Origin: Oscillospiraceae bacterium | Lineage (GTDB): Bacteria > Bacillota > Clostridia > Oscillospirales > Ruminococcaceae | DNA: 64,000 bases | Assembly (NCBI GenBank): GCA_017408395.1 | Contig: JAFQUQ010000025.1 | Span: 35,545 to 99,544, forward strand | Direction of reading: 5' to 3' | Shown: piece after piece, positions 41,803 through 51,115 of the stretch | Position numbering within the stretch: the stretch's first letter is position 1 | Layout: the number at the start of each line of letters is the position of its first letter | Program-made: the position numbers and the translations under genes | Notes under the pieces: generated by a model | The model's input: the letters and a program-made list of their open reading frames with translations, nothing else | Databases searched by the model: none | Told to the model about the DNA's origin: nothing

Positions 41803-41847
41803 AAAAATATGCACACGAAAGTCTATGACTCAGGTGTGCATATTTTT
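41803..41847. terminator. Terminator of the macroglobulin-MEMO operon
   Basis: Hairpin with 14-bp stem AAAAATATGCACAC/GTGTGCATATTTTT (41803-41816 and 41834-41847). A- and T-rich flanks make it usable in both directions. Confidence 0.8.
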
Positions 41848-41850
41848 TAT

Positions 41851-41939
41851 TTAAGGCAACACCGCACAGAGCTTGTGCACAATATGCAAGCAGATTGCGT
41901 GCAAAGCTGTTAGGCGTGCTTTGTGCGGTGTTGCCTTAA
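41851..41939. repeat. MITE-like element with 19-bp terminal inverted repeats
   Basis: Ends TTAAGGCAACACCGCACAG (41851-41869) and its complement at 41921-41939, differing at one base. The 89-bp element has no ORF and internal dyads (GCTTGTGCA/TGCAAGC). It lies between the terminator above and the FtsX gene. Short size, long terminal repeats and lack of coding suggest a non-autonomous mobile element; the matching transposase is not in the window. Confidence 0.65.
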
Positions 41940-41941
41940 TA

Positions 41942-44293
41942 TTAATCTGAAATAAGCTCTCTTACCTCAACCGTATTGATTTTTCTTGCTGCAATATACG
42001 CAAAAATGAAGAAGCTTGCACAGATTGCGGCAGATGGAACAATAAACGTTGCAGGGGTGATCGATGATTCAATTCTGGTAAGTCCCACTATCCTTAAAAG
42101 AAGTCCTAGAAGCGGCTTTGTAAAAAGCACCGAGGCTATGCCGCCCGCCAATGCGCCCACTGCTGAAATTATCATAAATCTGAAAGAAAACTGAAGTCTG
42201 AGTTCCTGCGAGGTAAAGCCCAGTGATTTGAGTATGCCCGTGTCAACACGTTCCTTTGTAAACGCCTTTGCACACACCATATTTATCACGACTGCGGAAA
42301 ATGCAATTGAAATGCCGAAAACAACAATTACAAGGACAGCGCATATTCCGTCTATCATTTGGATCATACCGTCAGCAGAGCTGTCACGTTCTCTCTGAAG
42401 TGTCTTTGCACCGATAAGTGAGCTGTGTTTTTCGTCAAGAGCTTCGGAAATCTTGTCAATAAGGTTTAAATCCGATACCTCTATGTAACAGTTTGAAATC
42501 TTTCCTGTTACCCTGTATCTGCCCTCGGCAGTCATTGTGAAGGTGCGTCCAAGCTCCGACAAGGACTGATAATATCCCGTTATCAGAAATTCCTTTGCAT
42601 TTTCACCGCCTACCATAACAGTGTCACCGATTTTCTTTCCAAGCTCATCGGCAACGATTTCGGTGATCGCAACCTCGTTATCGTAAACAGGCATACGTCC
42701 TTCAAGCGGCTGATACATAAGCTCAACGGGCGTTGCGGCGTCACAGAATAATTCAACATCATCCATCAGCATATATTCCGTGGAATTGAACATTACCTTT
42801 GCTTCGCCGTCAATCTCACATACGGTCTTTTCAAACTTCTCCATATCCGTTATCCTGAATTCATCGGAGGTTATAACGGTAATGTTTGGATAGATCATTC
42901 CCGACATAAATTTTCCTCCCGAAAGTCTGTCGGAAAGGACGATTATGGACATCAGAAAATAAATCAGCAGACCTGCTATGAGAATTATGCCGATGTAGCT
43001 TTTTGCTCTTGATGTAAACTGTCTTAAACCCATAAAGAACGCCAGCGGCTTTGCTTTTACGGGAACATTTATACGGCTGTCAAAGTGCACCTCGGATTTT
43101 CCCCCTGAAATCGCACGGACAGGCGAGATCTTTGTTACTTTTAATGTTGCGGTTATTACAAAAACAACGCATACAGCTATGACTCCCAGAGATAAAATTA
43201 CGCATTTAAGTAGCGATATACGGTGGACGGTTGCAAGCCCCGTAATGGACTGAAAAAGCGTACCCAGCATAAAAAGCACGGGCACAGAAAGAATCAGTCC
43301 CACGACTGCACCGATGATTTCGGCAGCAACATACTGCAGAATATACACAAGACGGATTTTCCACGATGTAAAGCCCTGTGCCTTTAAAATGCCAAGATTG
43401 ATATACTCCATTTCAATGGATGTTGTAATGCTGTGGTACATTGTGATTATTGCAATGACGATAAGCAGTATTACAAAAGCCACAACTATCCCTGAGCCTG
43501 TATCCGAATAAAGCTTTGTATAATCCCCTGTTTCCTTTTCGGAAATTATAAGCATGGATTTTTCGGTGATATTGCAGCTTTCGTTAAGCGCCTTCTTGAC
43601 CTGCAGATAATCCGCACCGTCATTAAAGCTTATTCCCGCTTCAACAACTGACCTGCTTTTATGTACCGCACCGTACATTTTCTCGAAATCAGCTTCGCTT
43701 ACAAAATAACGCTTTGTTCCGATTATTGCCGCACCGAAATTAGGGTCTGCAATAAAGCCTTTTACTTTTAAGCTGTATGTATCATTTACCATAGGATCGG
43801 CGGCGGAAGGAATTTCAAACCGTACCTCCGAGCCGATTTCAACGTTGTCGTAAAGTCCCCTGAGAGAATAGGCAATATAAATTTCACCTTCCTTAAGGAG
43901 TTCGGGATCTTCAATATAGCCTGTCATACTTTCATTGAAGACACGGTAAACATCATAGCTTTCTGGATAAATATATGTTGCCTGATAAGTTTCCTGTCCG
44001 CTGATGAATGAATTTCTGCTCATTACGCAGTTTACAGCTTCAAGCCCTGCCACATCGGGATTGTTGTTTATTGCGGAAACCGTTTCATCATCAAAGCCGT
44101 TCATTTCCATAAACACCGTCATATCGGGAACATCCGACCATATCTGACCTTCTTTGATTGTACGGTCAATATTGTCGTTATTGCTTATTGTGCCCGTAAA
44201 GGAAAGGACGATAATCGCCATAAGTGCGGCAATGCTTTTGAAGGCACCCTTTTTATGCCTGATATTTGCTTTGAGAAGCCTGATAATTTCCAT
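41942..44293 (-). CDS. FtsX-like ABC transporter permease
   Basis: A 784-residue permease with an N-terminal membrane segment (ALMAIIVLSFTGTI), a large extracytoplasmic region, and two FtsX domains: one near 270-380 (VAFVILLIVIAIITMYHSI, LGILKAQGFTSWKIRLVYIL) and one at the C-terminus (TGILKSLGFTSQELRLQFSF, and further membrane helices). This MacB-like type couples ATP hydrolysis to mechanical work outside the membrane, exporting peptides or lipids or signalling to a histidine kinase. ATG at 44293 follows GAGGTG; earlier in-frame starts overlap the ATPase gene. Last gene of the RR-HK-ATPase-permease operon. Confidence 0.9.
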   Translation of the reverse strand: MEIIRLLKANIRHKKGAFKSIAALMAIIVLSFTGTISNNDNIDRTIKEGQIWSDVPDMTVFMEMNGFDDETVSAINNNPDVAGLEAVNCVMSRNSFISGQETYQATYIYPESYDVYRVFNESMTGYIEDPELLKEGEIYIAYSLRGLYDNVEIGSEVRFEIPSAADPMVNDTYSLKVKGFIADPNFGAAIIGTKRYFVSEADFEKMYGAVHKSRSVVEAGISFNDGADYLQVKKALNESCNITEKSMLIISEKETGDYTKLYSDTGSGIVVAFVILLIVIAIITMYHSITTSIEMEYINLGILKAQGFTSWKIRLVYILQYVAAEIIGAVVGLILSVPVLFMLGTLFQSITGLATVHRISLLKCVILSLGVIAVCVVFVITATLKVTKISPVRAISGGKSEVHFDSRINVPVKAKPLAFFMGLRQFTSRAKSYIGIILIAGLLIYFLMSIIVLSDRLSGGKFMSGMIYPNITVITSDEFRITDMEKFEKTVCEIDGEAKVMFNSTEYMLMDDVELFCDAATPVELMYQPLEGRMPVYDNEVAITEIVADELGKKIGDTVMVGGENAKEFLITGYYQSLSELGRTFTMTAEGRYRVTGKISNCYIEVSDLNLIDKISEALDEKHSSLIGAKTLQRERDSSADGMIQMIDGICAVLVIVVFGISIAFSAVVINMVCAKAFTKERVDTGILKSLGFTSQELRLQFSFRFMIISAVGALAGGIASVLFTKPLLGLLLRIVGLTRIESSITPATFIVPSAAICASFFIFAYIAARKINTVEVRELISD

Positions 44294-44301
44294 ACCGCAC
44301 C

Positions 44302-45063
44302 TCACCATTCCATTGAAGAAAGCCACGCATTTACCTGCGTTTCACGGCTCTTTTCGCTTTCGGGAGTATACTTGGGCAGGTCAAGGTCGCCTATTACCGC
44401 ACCGTCGGCAATGTAGATTATTCTTGTTGCACGGAGCGCCGCACGGCTGTCGTGGGTAACCATTAAAATGCTCTGTCCGCTGTTGTTGAGGGCGGTAAGA
44501 AGATTAAGCACCTCGGTGGTATTTTTTCTGTTAAGAGCACCCGTCGGCTCATCGGCAAAGAGAAGCTTCGGCTCGTTTATTACAGCTCTTGCAATTGCAC
44601 AGCGCTGCTGCTCGCCCCCTGAACACTGTGAAGGAAGCTGTGTTTTTATCTGAGCAATACCCATTTTCTCCAGCAGCTCATCCGCACGTTTATTTACGCT
44701 TTCGGCGGATACGGTCTTGTTAAGATACCCCGGTACAGCAACATTTTCAAAAAGGGTAAGATTGCTGACAAGATGCATCTGCTGAAAAATAAAGCCGAAA
44801 TCCTTGTGACGAAGCTGTGCAAGCTTCTTTTCGGAAAGCTTCACAATGTCCTCACCGCCGTATGAAACCGTACCGCCTGTTGCTCTGTCCATACCGCTGA
44901 GTGCGTAAAGAAGCGTGGATTTTCCCGAACCCGACGCACCCATTACAACTGTAAAATCCCCCTCGTATATTTCAATGTCAAGATTGGATAAAATATGATT
45001 CTGCACGCCGTTATGCGCAAAGCTTTTGCACAGACCCTTTGCGGATAAAATTGTATTTTTCAT
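44302..45063 (-). CDS. ABC transporter ATP-binding protein (LolD/MacB type)
   Basis: A 253-residue ATPase with Walker A GASGSGKSTLLYAL, Q-loop region FIFQQMHL, signature CSGGEQQRCAIARA, Walker B LLFADEPTGALN and VTHDSR. It is the partner of the FtsX-type permease. The C-terminal 30 residues extend beyond the usual domain. ATG follows GAAAGGTG. Preceded by the histidine kinase gene with a 63-bp gap. Confidence 0.95.
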   Translation of the reverse strand: MKNTILSAKGLCKSFAHNGVQNHILSNLDIEIYEGDFTVVMGASGSGKSTLLYALSGMDRATGGTVSYGGEDIVKLSEKKLAQLRHKDFGFIFQQMHLVSNLTLFENVAVPGYLNKTVSAESVNKRADELLEKMGIAQIKTQLPSQCSGGEQQRCAIARAVINEPKLLFADEPTGALNRKNTTEVLNLLTALNNSGQSILMVTHDSRAALRATRIIYIADGAVIGDLDLPKYTPESEKSRETQVNAWLSSMEW

Positions 45064-45126
45064 CTGGATTACACCTTTCTCTTTTGTTGTTACAGTTATC
45101 TTACCGCAAAAGTTATTAAGAAGTCC

Positions 45127-46260
45127 TTAAGAAGTTTTTTCAGGCAGAATTATTTTTATCCTGAAGCCATCGTCAAGATTTTCAGCGTAAACTTCGCCGC
45201 CCGATTGGTTTACAACATATTTTACAATGTAAAGTCCCAGACCTGCACCGTTTTCCTTTCCGACACGGCTCCCACGGTAGAATTTATCGAAAACAAAAGG
45301 AATTTCTTCTTCAGGAATACCGTTTCCGAAATCACGGAAGGAAATTTCCGCACCGTTTTCCGTTCTTGCGGCGGAAATTATGACTTTTGTTCCTGCATAC
45401 TTTGCAGCGTTGCTTATGATATTTTCAAACACCTGCGTAAGCCTGCTCCTGTCAGCGTTTACATTTATAAAATAATCGGGCAGTTCAAGCTCCGTTTCGT
45501 TAAATGCGGAAATTTCCCCTGCCGTTTCTCTTATAAATTCACACAGTTCAAAATTTTCAGGCTTCATTTTAAGCTTGTCAAGGTCGGAAATCGAATGGAG
45601 CAGCATATCATTGGTAAGCGCCGCTACTTCATCGCATTTGCGTATGATCACGCTGAGGTATTTTGCACGCTTTTCCGCTGTAAAATCCAGACCTGCTTCA
45701 AGTCCCTCGGCATAGGCACGTATGGACGCAACGGGGGTTTTTATGTCGTGGGAAAGTGACGCTATCACCGTCTTGTTATTTTCGATCGCTTCCTTTTCAC
45801 AGGCACGGGCGGTCGAAATTTCACGCCGCATACAATCAAACGCCCAGGTAAATTTACCGAAATAATTCGTGCGCTCATATTTAAGCGGCAGGTCAAAATT
45901 CCCGTTTGCAATTTGTTCGGCAAAAGCGGAAAGTTTATTGAACGGGCGTAATATGGCAAACCACACATAAGCAAACACGGCTATTATCATCAGCGAACAA
46001 CCGCCGAAGATCACCCACAGATAAACTGCACCGCTGTCTTCTTTTTCGGTGCAGTCGGACAATGCTTTTTTCAGTTCTTCGGTACGGAGCTGTGCGGTAT
46101 CAGTATCGCCGTTTGCAATAAGCTGCTGTATCTCATTTGCGGCAACAACGTACACGCCCGTATCAATAGCCGTATTCTTATCCATCCTTCCCCACAATAC
46201 CGCTGTCAGAAGTGCAAGCAGGGCTATAAAAGCAACTGCGGTCATAATTATTTTTTTCAT
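45127..46260 (-). CDS. Sensor histidine kinase
   Basis: A 377-residue membrane kinase: membrane helix 1 (about 4-24), a short extracytoplasmic loop of about 50 residues, helix 2 (about 80-105), HAMP-like linker, then the HisKA domain with phospho-acceptor His in ASLSHDIKTPVASI and the HATPase domain (FENIISNAAKYAG, FRDFGNGIPEEEI, NGAGLGLYIVKYVV). The short sensor loop suggests it senses through the membrane or the ABC permease rather than a soluble ligand. It overlaps the regulator gene by four bases. Confidence 0.95.
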   Translation of the reverse strand: MKKIIMTAVAFIALLALLTAVLWGRMDKNTAIDTGVYVVAANEIQQLIANGDTDTAQLRTEELKKALSDCTEKEDSGAVYLWVIFGGCSLMIIAVFAYVWFAILRPFNKLSAFAEQIANGNFDLPLKYERTNYFGKFTWAFDCMRREISTARACEKEAIENNKTVIASLSHDIKTPVASIRAYAEGLEAGLDFTAEKRAKYLSVIIRKCDEVAALTNDMLLHSISDLDKLKMKPENFELCEFIRETAGEISAFNETELELPDYFINVNADRSRLTQVFENIISNAAKYAGTKVIISAARTENGAEISFRDFGNGIPEEEIPFVFDKFYRGSRVGKENGAGLGLYIVKYVVNQSGGEVYAENLDDGFRIKIILPEKTS

Positions 46261-46940
46261 ATATCTGCCTCCAGCTTATACCCTACTTTGTAAACTGTCT
46301 TTATAAACTGCGGTTTTGCAGGGTCGTCCTCAAGCTTTTCCCTCAGCCAGCGTATATGCACTGTCAGGGTTGACGGCTCAACCTCGGAAAAAGCTCCCCA
46401 CACCTCCGCTATAAGCTTATCCTTTGGTATGACGGAATTTATATTTTCGCAGAGATACGCCAGCAGGTCAAATTCACGGAGGGACAGCGACACCGTTTCT
46501 CCGTTTTTTGTTACGGAACGGGATGTGATATTTACGCTTATTCCGCCGAAAGACACTACCTTCTCCTGCTCGGAAAAGCCGTAGCTCCGACGTATAAGAG
46601 CGTTTACTCTTGAAAGCAGCTCCTTCATTGAATAAGGCTTGGGCAGGTAATCGTCGCCGCCGATGTCAAAGCCTGTGATACGGTCGCTTTCGCTTGTTCT
46701 TGCGCTTGCAAAAATAACGGGTACGCTGGAAACCCTGCGCAGTTCTCTGCAAAGTTCAAGCCCCGTGGTATCGGGCAGGTTTATATCAAGCAGAATAAGA
46801 TGATAGCTGTGACGTGACAGCAGTTCAAACGCTTCCTCGCCGTTTTCCGCAGTCGTTACGGCATAACCGTAGCTTTCCAGCATTTCCGATATAATAAATG
46901 ACAGGTCGGTATCATCATCAATAATAAGTATCTCTTTCAT
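46257..46940 (-). CDS. OmpR-family response regulator
   Basis: A 227-residue two-domain regulator: receiver with acidic pocket in ILIIDDDTD, phospho-acceptor Asp in LILLDINLPD and Lys in DYLPKPYSMKEL, then a winged-helix DNA-binding domain (SLREFDLLAYLCEN, STLTVHIRWLREKLEDDP, VYKVGYKLEA). ATG at 46940 is chosen because AAAGGAGGCG precedes it. First gene of the operon; likely controls the ABC genes downstream. Confidence 0.95.
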   Translation of the reverse strand: MKEILIIDDDTDLSFIISEMLESYGYAVTTAENGEEAFELLSRHSYHLILLDINLPDTTGLELCRELRRVSSVPVIFASARTSESDRITGFDIGGDDYLPKPYSMKELLSRVNALIRRSYGFSEQEKVVSFGGISVNITSRSVTKNGETVSLSLREFDLLAYLCENINSVIPKDKLIAEVWGAFSEVEPSTLTVHIRWLREKLEDDPAKPQFIKTVYKVGYKLEADI

Positions 46941-46964
46941 AGCACGGACGCCTCCTTTACCGAA

Positions 46965-46993
46965 ATTATAGCACAGCCCTGCTGCAAATTCAA
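46965..46993 (-). promoter_or_regulatory. Promoter of the two-component/ABC operon
   Basis: Minus-strand TTGAAT (46993-46988) and TATAAT (46970-46965) with a 17-bp spacer, 25 bases before the start codon. Confidence 0.65.
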
Positions 46994-47010
46994 CACGGCT
47001 CACACAAAAA

Positions 47011-47036
47011 ACTCCGCAGATTTTACTCTGCGGAGT
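47011..47036 (-). terminator. Rho-independent terminator of the STAS-like gene
   Basis: Minus-strand hairpin with 10-bp stem ACTCCGCAGA/TCTGCGGAGT (47036-47011) followed by six Us. Confidence 0.85.
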
Positions 47037-47048
47037 CCGATTTAAAAA

Positions 47049-47444
47049 TTATTTTACTATTGTTTCAAGCCACTTGATTGCTTCTTCTTCCGTTTTAAAA
47101 GTACCCTCCTGAATTACGGTGTGGGATTTTTTCTGGTGCTCCTTTGCCTGTGCGCCTGTAATAAATGCGGCAAAGTTTACAAATGCCATAGCCTTACAGC
47201 CAGACGCCGCCAGCACCTTATGAAGATTAACAAGCTCCTCGCTGATTTCGGGAGTTACGGGTGGCATATGGCTTATGTCGCACACATATCCCCAGCCTGA
47301 CATTTTCCAGGAGGAAGAAAGCTCTGCAAGCTTGTCTGTAAGCCACTTTACTTCTGCAACCGTTGTTGCACTTGCAGCTGCGGATTTGAGCATACGCTTA
47401 CCCGGATAAGTTGTGATAACCTGTGCGCCGTTGTTATAAGTCAT
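47049..47444 (-). CDS. STAS/SpoIIAA-like small protein, function unknown
   Basis: A 131-residue soluble protein with an alternating strand/helix pattern: SSWKMSGWGYVCDISHMPPV, VLAASGCKAMAFVNFAAF and a C-terminal FKTEEEAIKWLETIV. The last segment is typical of SpoIIAA/STAS-like proteins ending in a helix for partner contact. No catalytic residues stand out. Own promoter and terminator, so it is monocistronic. The family assignment is tentative. Confidence 0.6.
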   Translation of the reverse strand: MTYNNGAQVITTYPGKRMLKSAAASATTVAEVKWLTDKLAELSSSWKMSGWGYVCDISHMPPVTPEISEELVNLHKVLAASGCKAMAFVNFAAFITGAQAKEHQKKSHTVIQEGTFKTEEEAIKWLETIVK

Positions 47445-47476
47445 ATGAAAAACTCCTTTACTTTTAATGTAAATTC

Positions 47477-47505
47477 ATTATATCACATATCGTTATTTTA
47501 TGCAA
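47477..47505 (-). promoter_or_regulatory. Promoter of the STAS-like gene
   Basis: Minus-strand TTGCAT (47505-47500) and TATAAT (47482-47477) with a 17-bp spacer. Confidence 0.7.
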
Positions 47506-47593
47506 CAGCTTAAACATTTAAGTTGTAAATTTTGTTTATTTTCAACAAATAATTTATGCTTTTTGTTGGTATCCTACACAACCGAAGACCCTT

Positions 47594-48247
47594 TTAAGCT
47601 TCAATTTTCTTGACGGGATGTCGGATAACGGTTTTCAGCTTTTCGGGAGTGCATTTTCTTGGGTCGGAAAGATAAATTTCGTGATGAAAGCGTCCCTCGG
47701 AAAAATCCTCCGCATAGCCGTTTGCATTTACAAAATCCTTAAGCGTTTTTATGGTCTCAGGCTCATCATCGTAAGAGCCTTTATGCATTATCTGAACGCA
47801 GAGTCCCTCTGTCATTTTCATAAGCCGTGCCTTGCCTGAGTCAAGGTCAGGCTTTTTCTTTTTCAATGAAATCTTCGCCTGCTCAAACACATCCTCGGTA
47901 ACAAATTCAGGCTGTCTTATCATTGAGATCCATCTGAATTTATTTTTATCCGTAACGTTTATTCCGTCAAAATCAACGCCGTCTGCATACCACAGCCCCT
48001 CCAGCGGCGGAACTACATATTCAAAGTAACCCTCAGGCTGTGTGCCGTTCATTTTCGACATTTTTATTGCATAGGACAAGCCGTAGAGAATTTCAATGGC
48101 TTCCTTGTATTCGTCGCAGGTGTTTGGGTCGCCGCTGCCGTCAACGGCTATAAAAATCATTTCTGGTACATCCGTTACCGACGGTTTCGTTTTAGGCTGA
48201 TACAAATCCTTGTACGCTTTTTTATAGTCAAGCTTTTCCTCCTGCAT
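47594..48247 (-). CDS. GyrI-like small-molecule-binding domain protein
   Basis: A 217-residue stand-alone GyrI-like (SOUL/AraC effector-binding fold) protein. VPEMIFIAVDGSGDPNT, YKEAIEILYGLSYAIKMSKM and LEGLWYAD are characteristic of the subgroup with no DNA-binding part. Such proteins bind, and some hydrolyse, hydrophobic or cyclopropanoid toxins. It lies 21 bases downstream of uvrA, suggesting a role in the response to DNA-damaging or toxic small molecules; this is inferred from context. Confidence 0.85.
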   Translation of the reverse strand: MQEEKLDYKKAYKDLYQPKTKPSVTDVPEMIFIAVDGSGDPNTCDEYKEAIEILYGLSYAIKMSKMNGTQPEGYFEYVVPPLEGLWYADGVDFDGINVTDKNKFRWISMIRQPEFVTEDVFEQAKISLKKKKPDLDSGKARLMKMTEGLCVQIMHKGSYDDEPETIKTLKDFVNANGYAEDFSEGRFHHEIYLSDPRKCTPEKLKTVIRHPVKKIEA

Positions 48248-48268
48248 AAACTCACTCCCTTGCTTAAA

Positions 48269-51094
48269 TCACAGCATCTTCTTCAAATACTGCCCCGTGT
48301 ATGACTCATCACAAGCCGCAATTTCTTCGGGAGTACCGCATTTTATGACAGTACCGCCCTTGCTGCCGCCCTCAGGTCCGAGGTCGATTATGTGGTCGGC
48401 AGTTTTTATAACGTCAAGATTATGCTCAATTACAAGCACCGTATTTCCTGCATCGGTAAGCTTCTGAAGCACCTCTATAAGCTTGTGCACGTCGGCGGTA
48501 TGGAGTCCCGTTGTAGGCTCGTCGAGAATGTAAATGGTACGTCCCGTTGAGCGCTTGGAAAGCTCCGTAGCAAGCTTTACTCTCTGTGCTTCACCGCCTG
48601 AAAGCGTAGTGGCAGGCTGTCCGATTTTAATATATCCCAGACCTACCTCCTGCAAGGTGGTAAGCTTCCTTGACAGTTTAGGAATATTTGCAAAAAATTC
48701 AACACCCTCGTCAACTGTCATTTCCAGCACGTCATAAATCGATTTGCCCTTATAGTGAATGTCAAGTGTCTCACGGTTATAGCGTCTTCCCTTGCAGACC
48801 TCACAGGGAACGTAAACATCGGGCAGGAAGTGCATTTCGATTTTGATTATACCGTCACCCTCGCAGGCTTCGCATCTGCCGCCCTTTACGTTGAAGGAAA
48901 ATCTGCCTGCACCGTAGCCCTTCATTTTAGCGTCGTTTGTAGTTGCAAAAAGCTCTCTTATGTCGGTAAAAAGACCTGTGTAGGTTGCAGGATTTGAACG
49001 TGGGGTCCTGCCTATGGGCGACTGGTCGATGTCGATTACCTTGTCAAGATTTTCGATACCCTCCATTGCTTCAAACTTGCCGGGACGTATCTTTGCCCTG
49101 TTTAGCTTGCCTGCAAGATTTTTATAGATTATCTCGTTTACAAGTGAGGATTTTCCCGAACCCGACACGCCTGTAACGCAGGTCAGAGTGCCCAGCGGAA
49201 TTTCCACATCAATATTTTTAAGGTTGTTTTCAGCGGCACCGATCACTTTAAGATAATTGCCGTTACCCTTTCTTCTTTCGGCTGGCACGGGGATTTTACG
49301 CTTACCGCAAAGGTACTGTCCCGTAATGGAATTTTCGTTTCCGATAATGTCCTCAACCGTACCCGAAGCTACGATCTCGCCGCCGTGAACGCCTGCATAA
49401 GGTCCCACGTCAACAATGTAGTCGGCGCTTCTCATGGTGTCCTCGTCGTGCTCGACAACGATGAGGGTATTTCCCAGATCACGCAGATGTTTAAGCGTAC
49501 CGATAAGCTTGTCATTGTCACGCTGATGCAGACCGATTGAAGGCTCGTCAAGGATATAAAGCACCCCTACCAGCGATGAGCCTATCTGTGTTGCAAGACG
49601 TATTCTCTGGCTTTCGCCGCCGCTTAAAGTTCCTGCGGAGCGTGACAGTGTAAGATACTCCAGACCAACGCTCATAAGGAAGCCCAGACGGTCGTTTATC
49701 TCCTTGACAATCCGCCCTGCAATAAACTTTTCACGCTCCGTAAGTTCAAGCTCTTTAAAGAAGTTTATGCACTCGGACACGGAAAGCTCCGTCAGTTCTG
49801 AAATATTCTTTCCTCCCACCGTAACCGCAAGGCTTTCCTTTTTAAGACGGTGTCCGTGACAATCGGGGCAGGCTTCTTCCGTCATACACTGCTCAATTTC
49901 ATCCTTGCTGTACTCGGATGAGGTTTCGCTGTAACGGCGGTTCATATTGTTTATGATACCTTCAAACGGGTGGTAGTAAACACCGCCGCCGAAGGAGTCC
50001 AAACGATGAAGTTTAAGCCTCTTGTCGCCTGTGCCGTAGAGGAAAATGTCGATAACTTCCTGAGGAAGATCCTTGACGGGAGTATCGAGGGAAATGTTGC
50101 AGAACTGCGCAATGCCTTTATAATACATCATTGCAATGGAGTTTTCATCCAGGGTATTCCAGCCCATAGCCTTGATCGCACCCTGACGTATGGAAAGCTC
50201 CTTGTTGGGTATTACAAGGTCAGGGTCGATTTTTCTGAACACGCCCAGACCCGTACATTTTTCACAGGCACCGAAGGGATTATTGAAGGAGAACATTCTC
50301 GGCGCAAGCTCCTCAATGGAAACGTTGTGCTCAGGGCAGGCGTAGTTCTGGGAAAAGAGCATTTCCTCGCCGCCGATAACGTCAACAATGACAAGTCCTC
50401 CCGAAATTCCCGAAGCGGTTTCAATGCTGTCGGAAAGACGTGAAGCTATGCCTTCCTTTAAAACAAGACGGTCAACCACGATTTCAATGTTATGTTTCTT
50501 GTTCTTTTCAAGGCTCACTTCCTCGGAGCTTAAATCGTAAATGATACCGTCACAGCGTACTCTTACATAGCCGGACTTCTTTGCACGCTGAAGCTCCTTT
50601 ACGTGCTCGCCCTTGCGTCCTCTTATAACGGGGGCAAGTATCTGGAATTTAGTGCCCTCAGCCAGACCGAGAACGCTGTCAACTATCTGGTCAACTGTCT
50701 GCTGCATGATCTCACGTCCGCAGACAGGACAATGTGGTATGCCTATTCTTGCGTAAAGCAGACGGAGATAGTCGTAAATTTCCGTAACCGTACCCACGGT
50801 TGAACGTGGATTTTTAGAGGTGGTCTTCTGGTCGATTGAAATTGCGGGAGAAAGTCCCTCAATGCTGTCAACATCGGGCTTTTCCATCTGTCCCAGAAAC
50901 ATTCTCGCATAGGATGAAAGGCTCTCAACGTAACGGCGCTGACCGTCTGCGTAAATCGTATCAAACGCCAGCGACGACTTTCCCGAACCTGACAGACCCG
51001 TCATTACAACAAGCTTGTCACGGGGGATTTCAACGTCTATATTCTTTAAATTGTGCACCCTTGCACCCTTTATCACTATTTTATCTATTGCCAT
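48269..51094 (-). CDS. uvrA: Excinuclease ABC subunit A
   Basis: A 941-residue nucleotide excision repair damage sensor that loads UvrB. Two ABC ATPase modules with Walker A motifs [14 protein letters not shown] (near 32) and [13 protein letters not shown] (near 640), signatures [16 protein letters not shown] and [15 protein letters not shown], and zinc fingers [16 protein letters not shown] and CEACEGDG ... CEVCKGRR. Length is typical. GGAAAGGAA precedes the ATG. Lies 21 bases after uvrB. Confidence 0.99.
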   Translation of the reverse strand: MAIDKIVIKGARVHNLKNIDVEIPRDKLVVMTGLSGSGKSSLAFDTIYADGQRRYVESLSSYARMFLGQMEKPDVDSIEGLSPAISIDQKTTSKNPRSTVGTVTEIYDYLRLLYARIGIPHCPVCGREIMQQTVDQIVDSVLGLAEGTKFQILAPVIRGRKGEHVKELQRAKKSGYVRVRCDGIIYDLSSEEVSLEKNKKHNIEIVVDRLVLKEGIASRLSDSIETASGISGGLVIVDVIGGEEMLFSQNYACPEHNVSIEELAPRMFSFNNPFGACEKCTGLGVFRKIDPDLVIPNKELSIRQGAIKAMGWNTLDENSIAMMYYKGIAQFCNISLDTPVKDLPQEVIDIFLYGTGDKRLKLHRLDSFGGGVYYHPFEGIINNMNRRYSETSSEYSKDEIEQCMTEEACPDCHGHRLKKESLAVTVGGKNISELTELSVSECINFFKELELTEREKFIAGRIVKEINDRLGFLMSVGLEYLTLSRSAGTLSGGESQRIRLATQIGSSLVGVLYILDEPSIGLHQRDNDKLIGTLKHLRDLGNTLIVVEHDEDTMRSADYIVDVGPYAGVHGGEIVASGTVEDIIGNENSITGQYLCGKRKIPVPAERRKGNGNYLKVIGAAENNLKNIDVEIPLGTLTCVTGVSGSGKSSLVNEIIYKNLAGKLNRAKIRPGKFEAMEGIENLDKVIDIDQSPIGRTPRSNPATYTGLFTDIRELFATTNDAKMKGYGAGRFSFNVKGGRCEACEGDGIIKIEMHFLPDVYVPCEVCKGRRYNRETLDIHYKGKSIYDVLEMTVDEGVEFFANIPKLSRKLTTLQEVGLGYIKIGQPATTLSGGEAQRVKLATELSKRSTGRTIYILDEPTTGLHTADVHKLIEVLQKLTDAGNTVLVIEHNLDVIKTADHIIDLGPEGGSKGGTVIKCGTPEEIAACDESYTGQYLKKML

Positions 51095-51115
51095 AAAAAT
51101 TCCTTTCCTGCGGTG

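Noticed and set aside
48986-49006. GGATTTGAACG segment resembling a tRNA T-arm
   Set aside because: It lies inside uvrA and codes the conserved RSNPATYTG region; no acceptor or anticodon stem fits around it.
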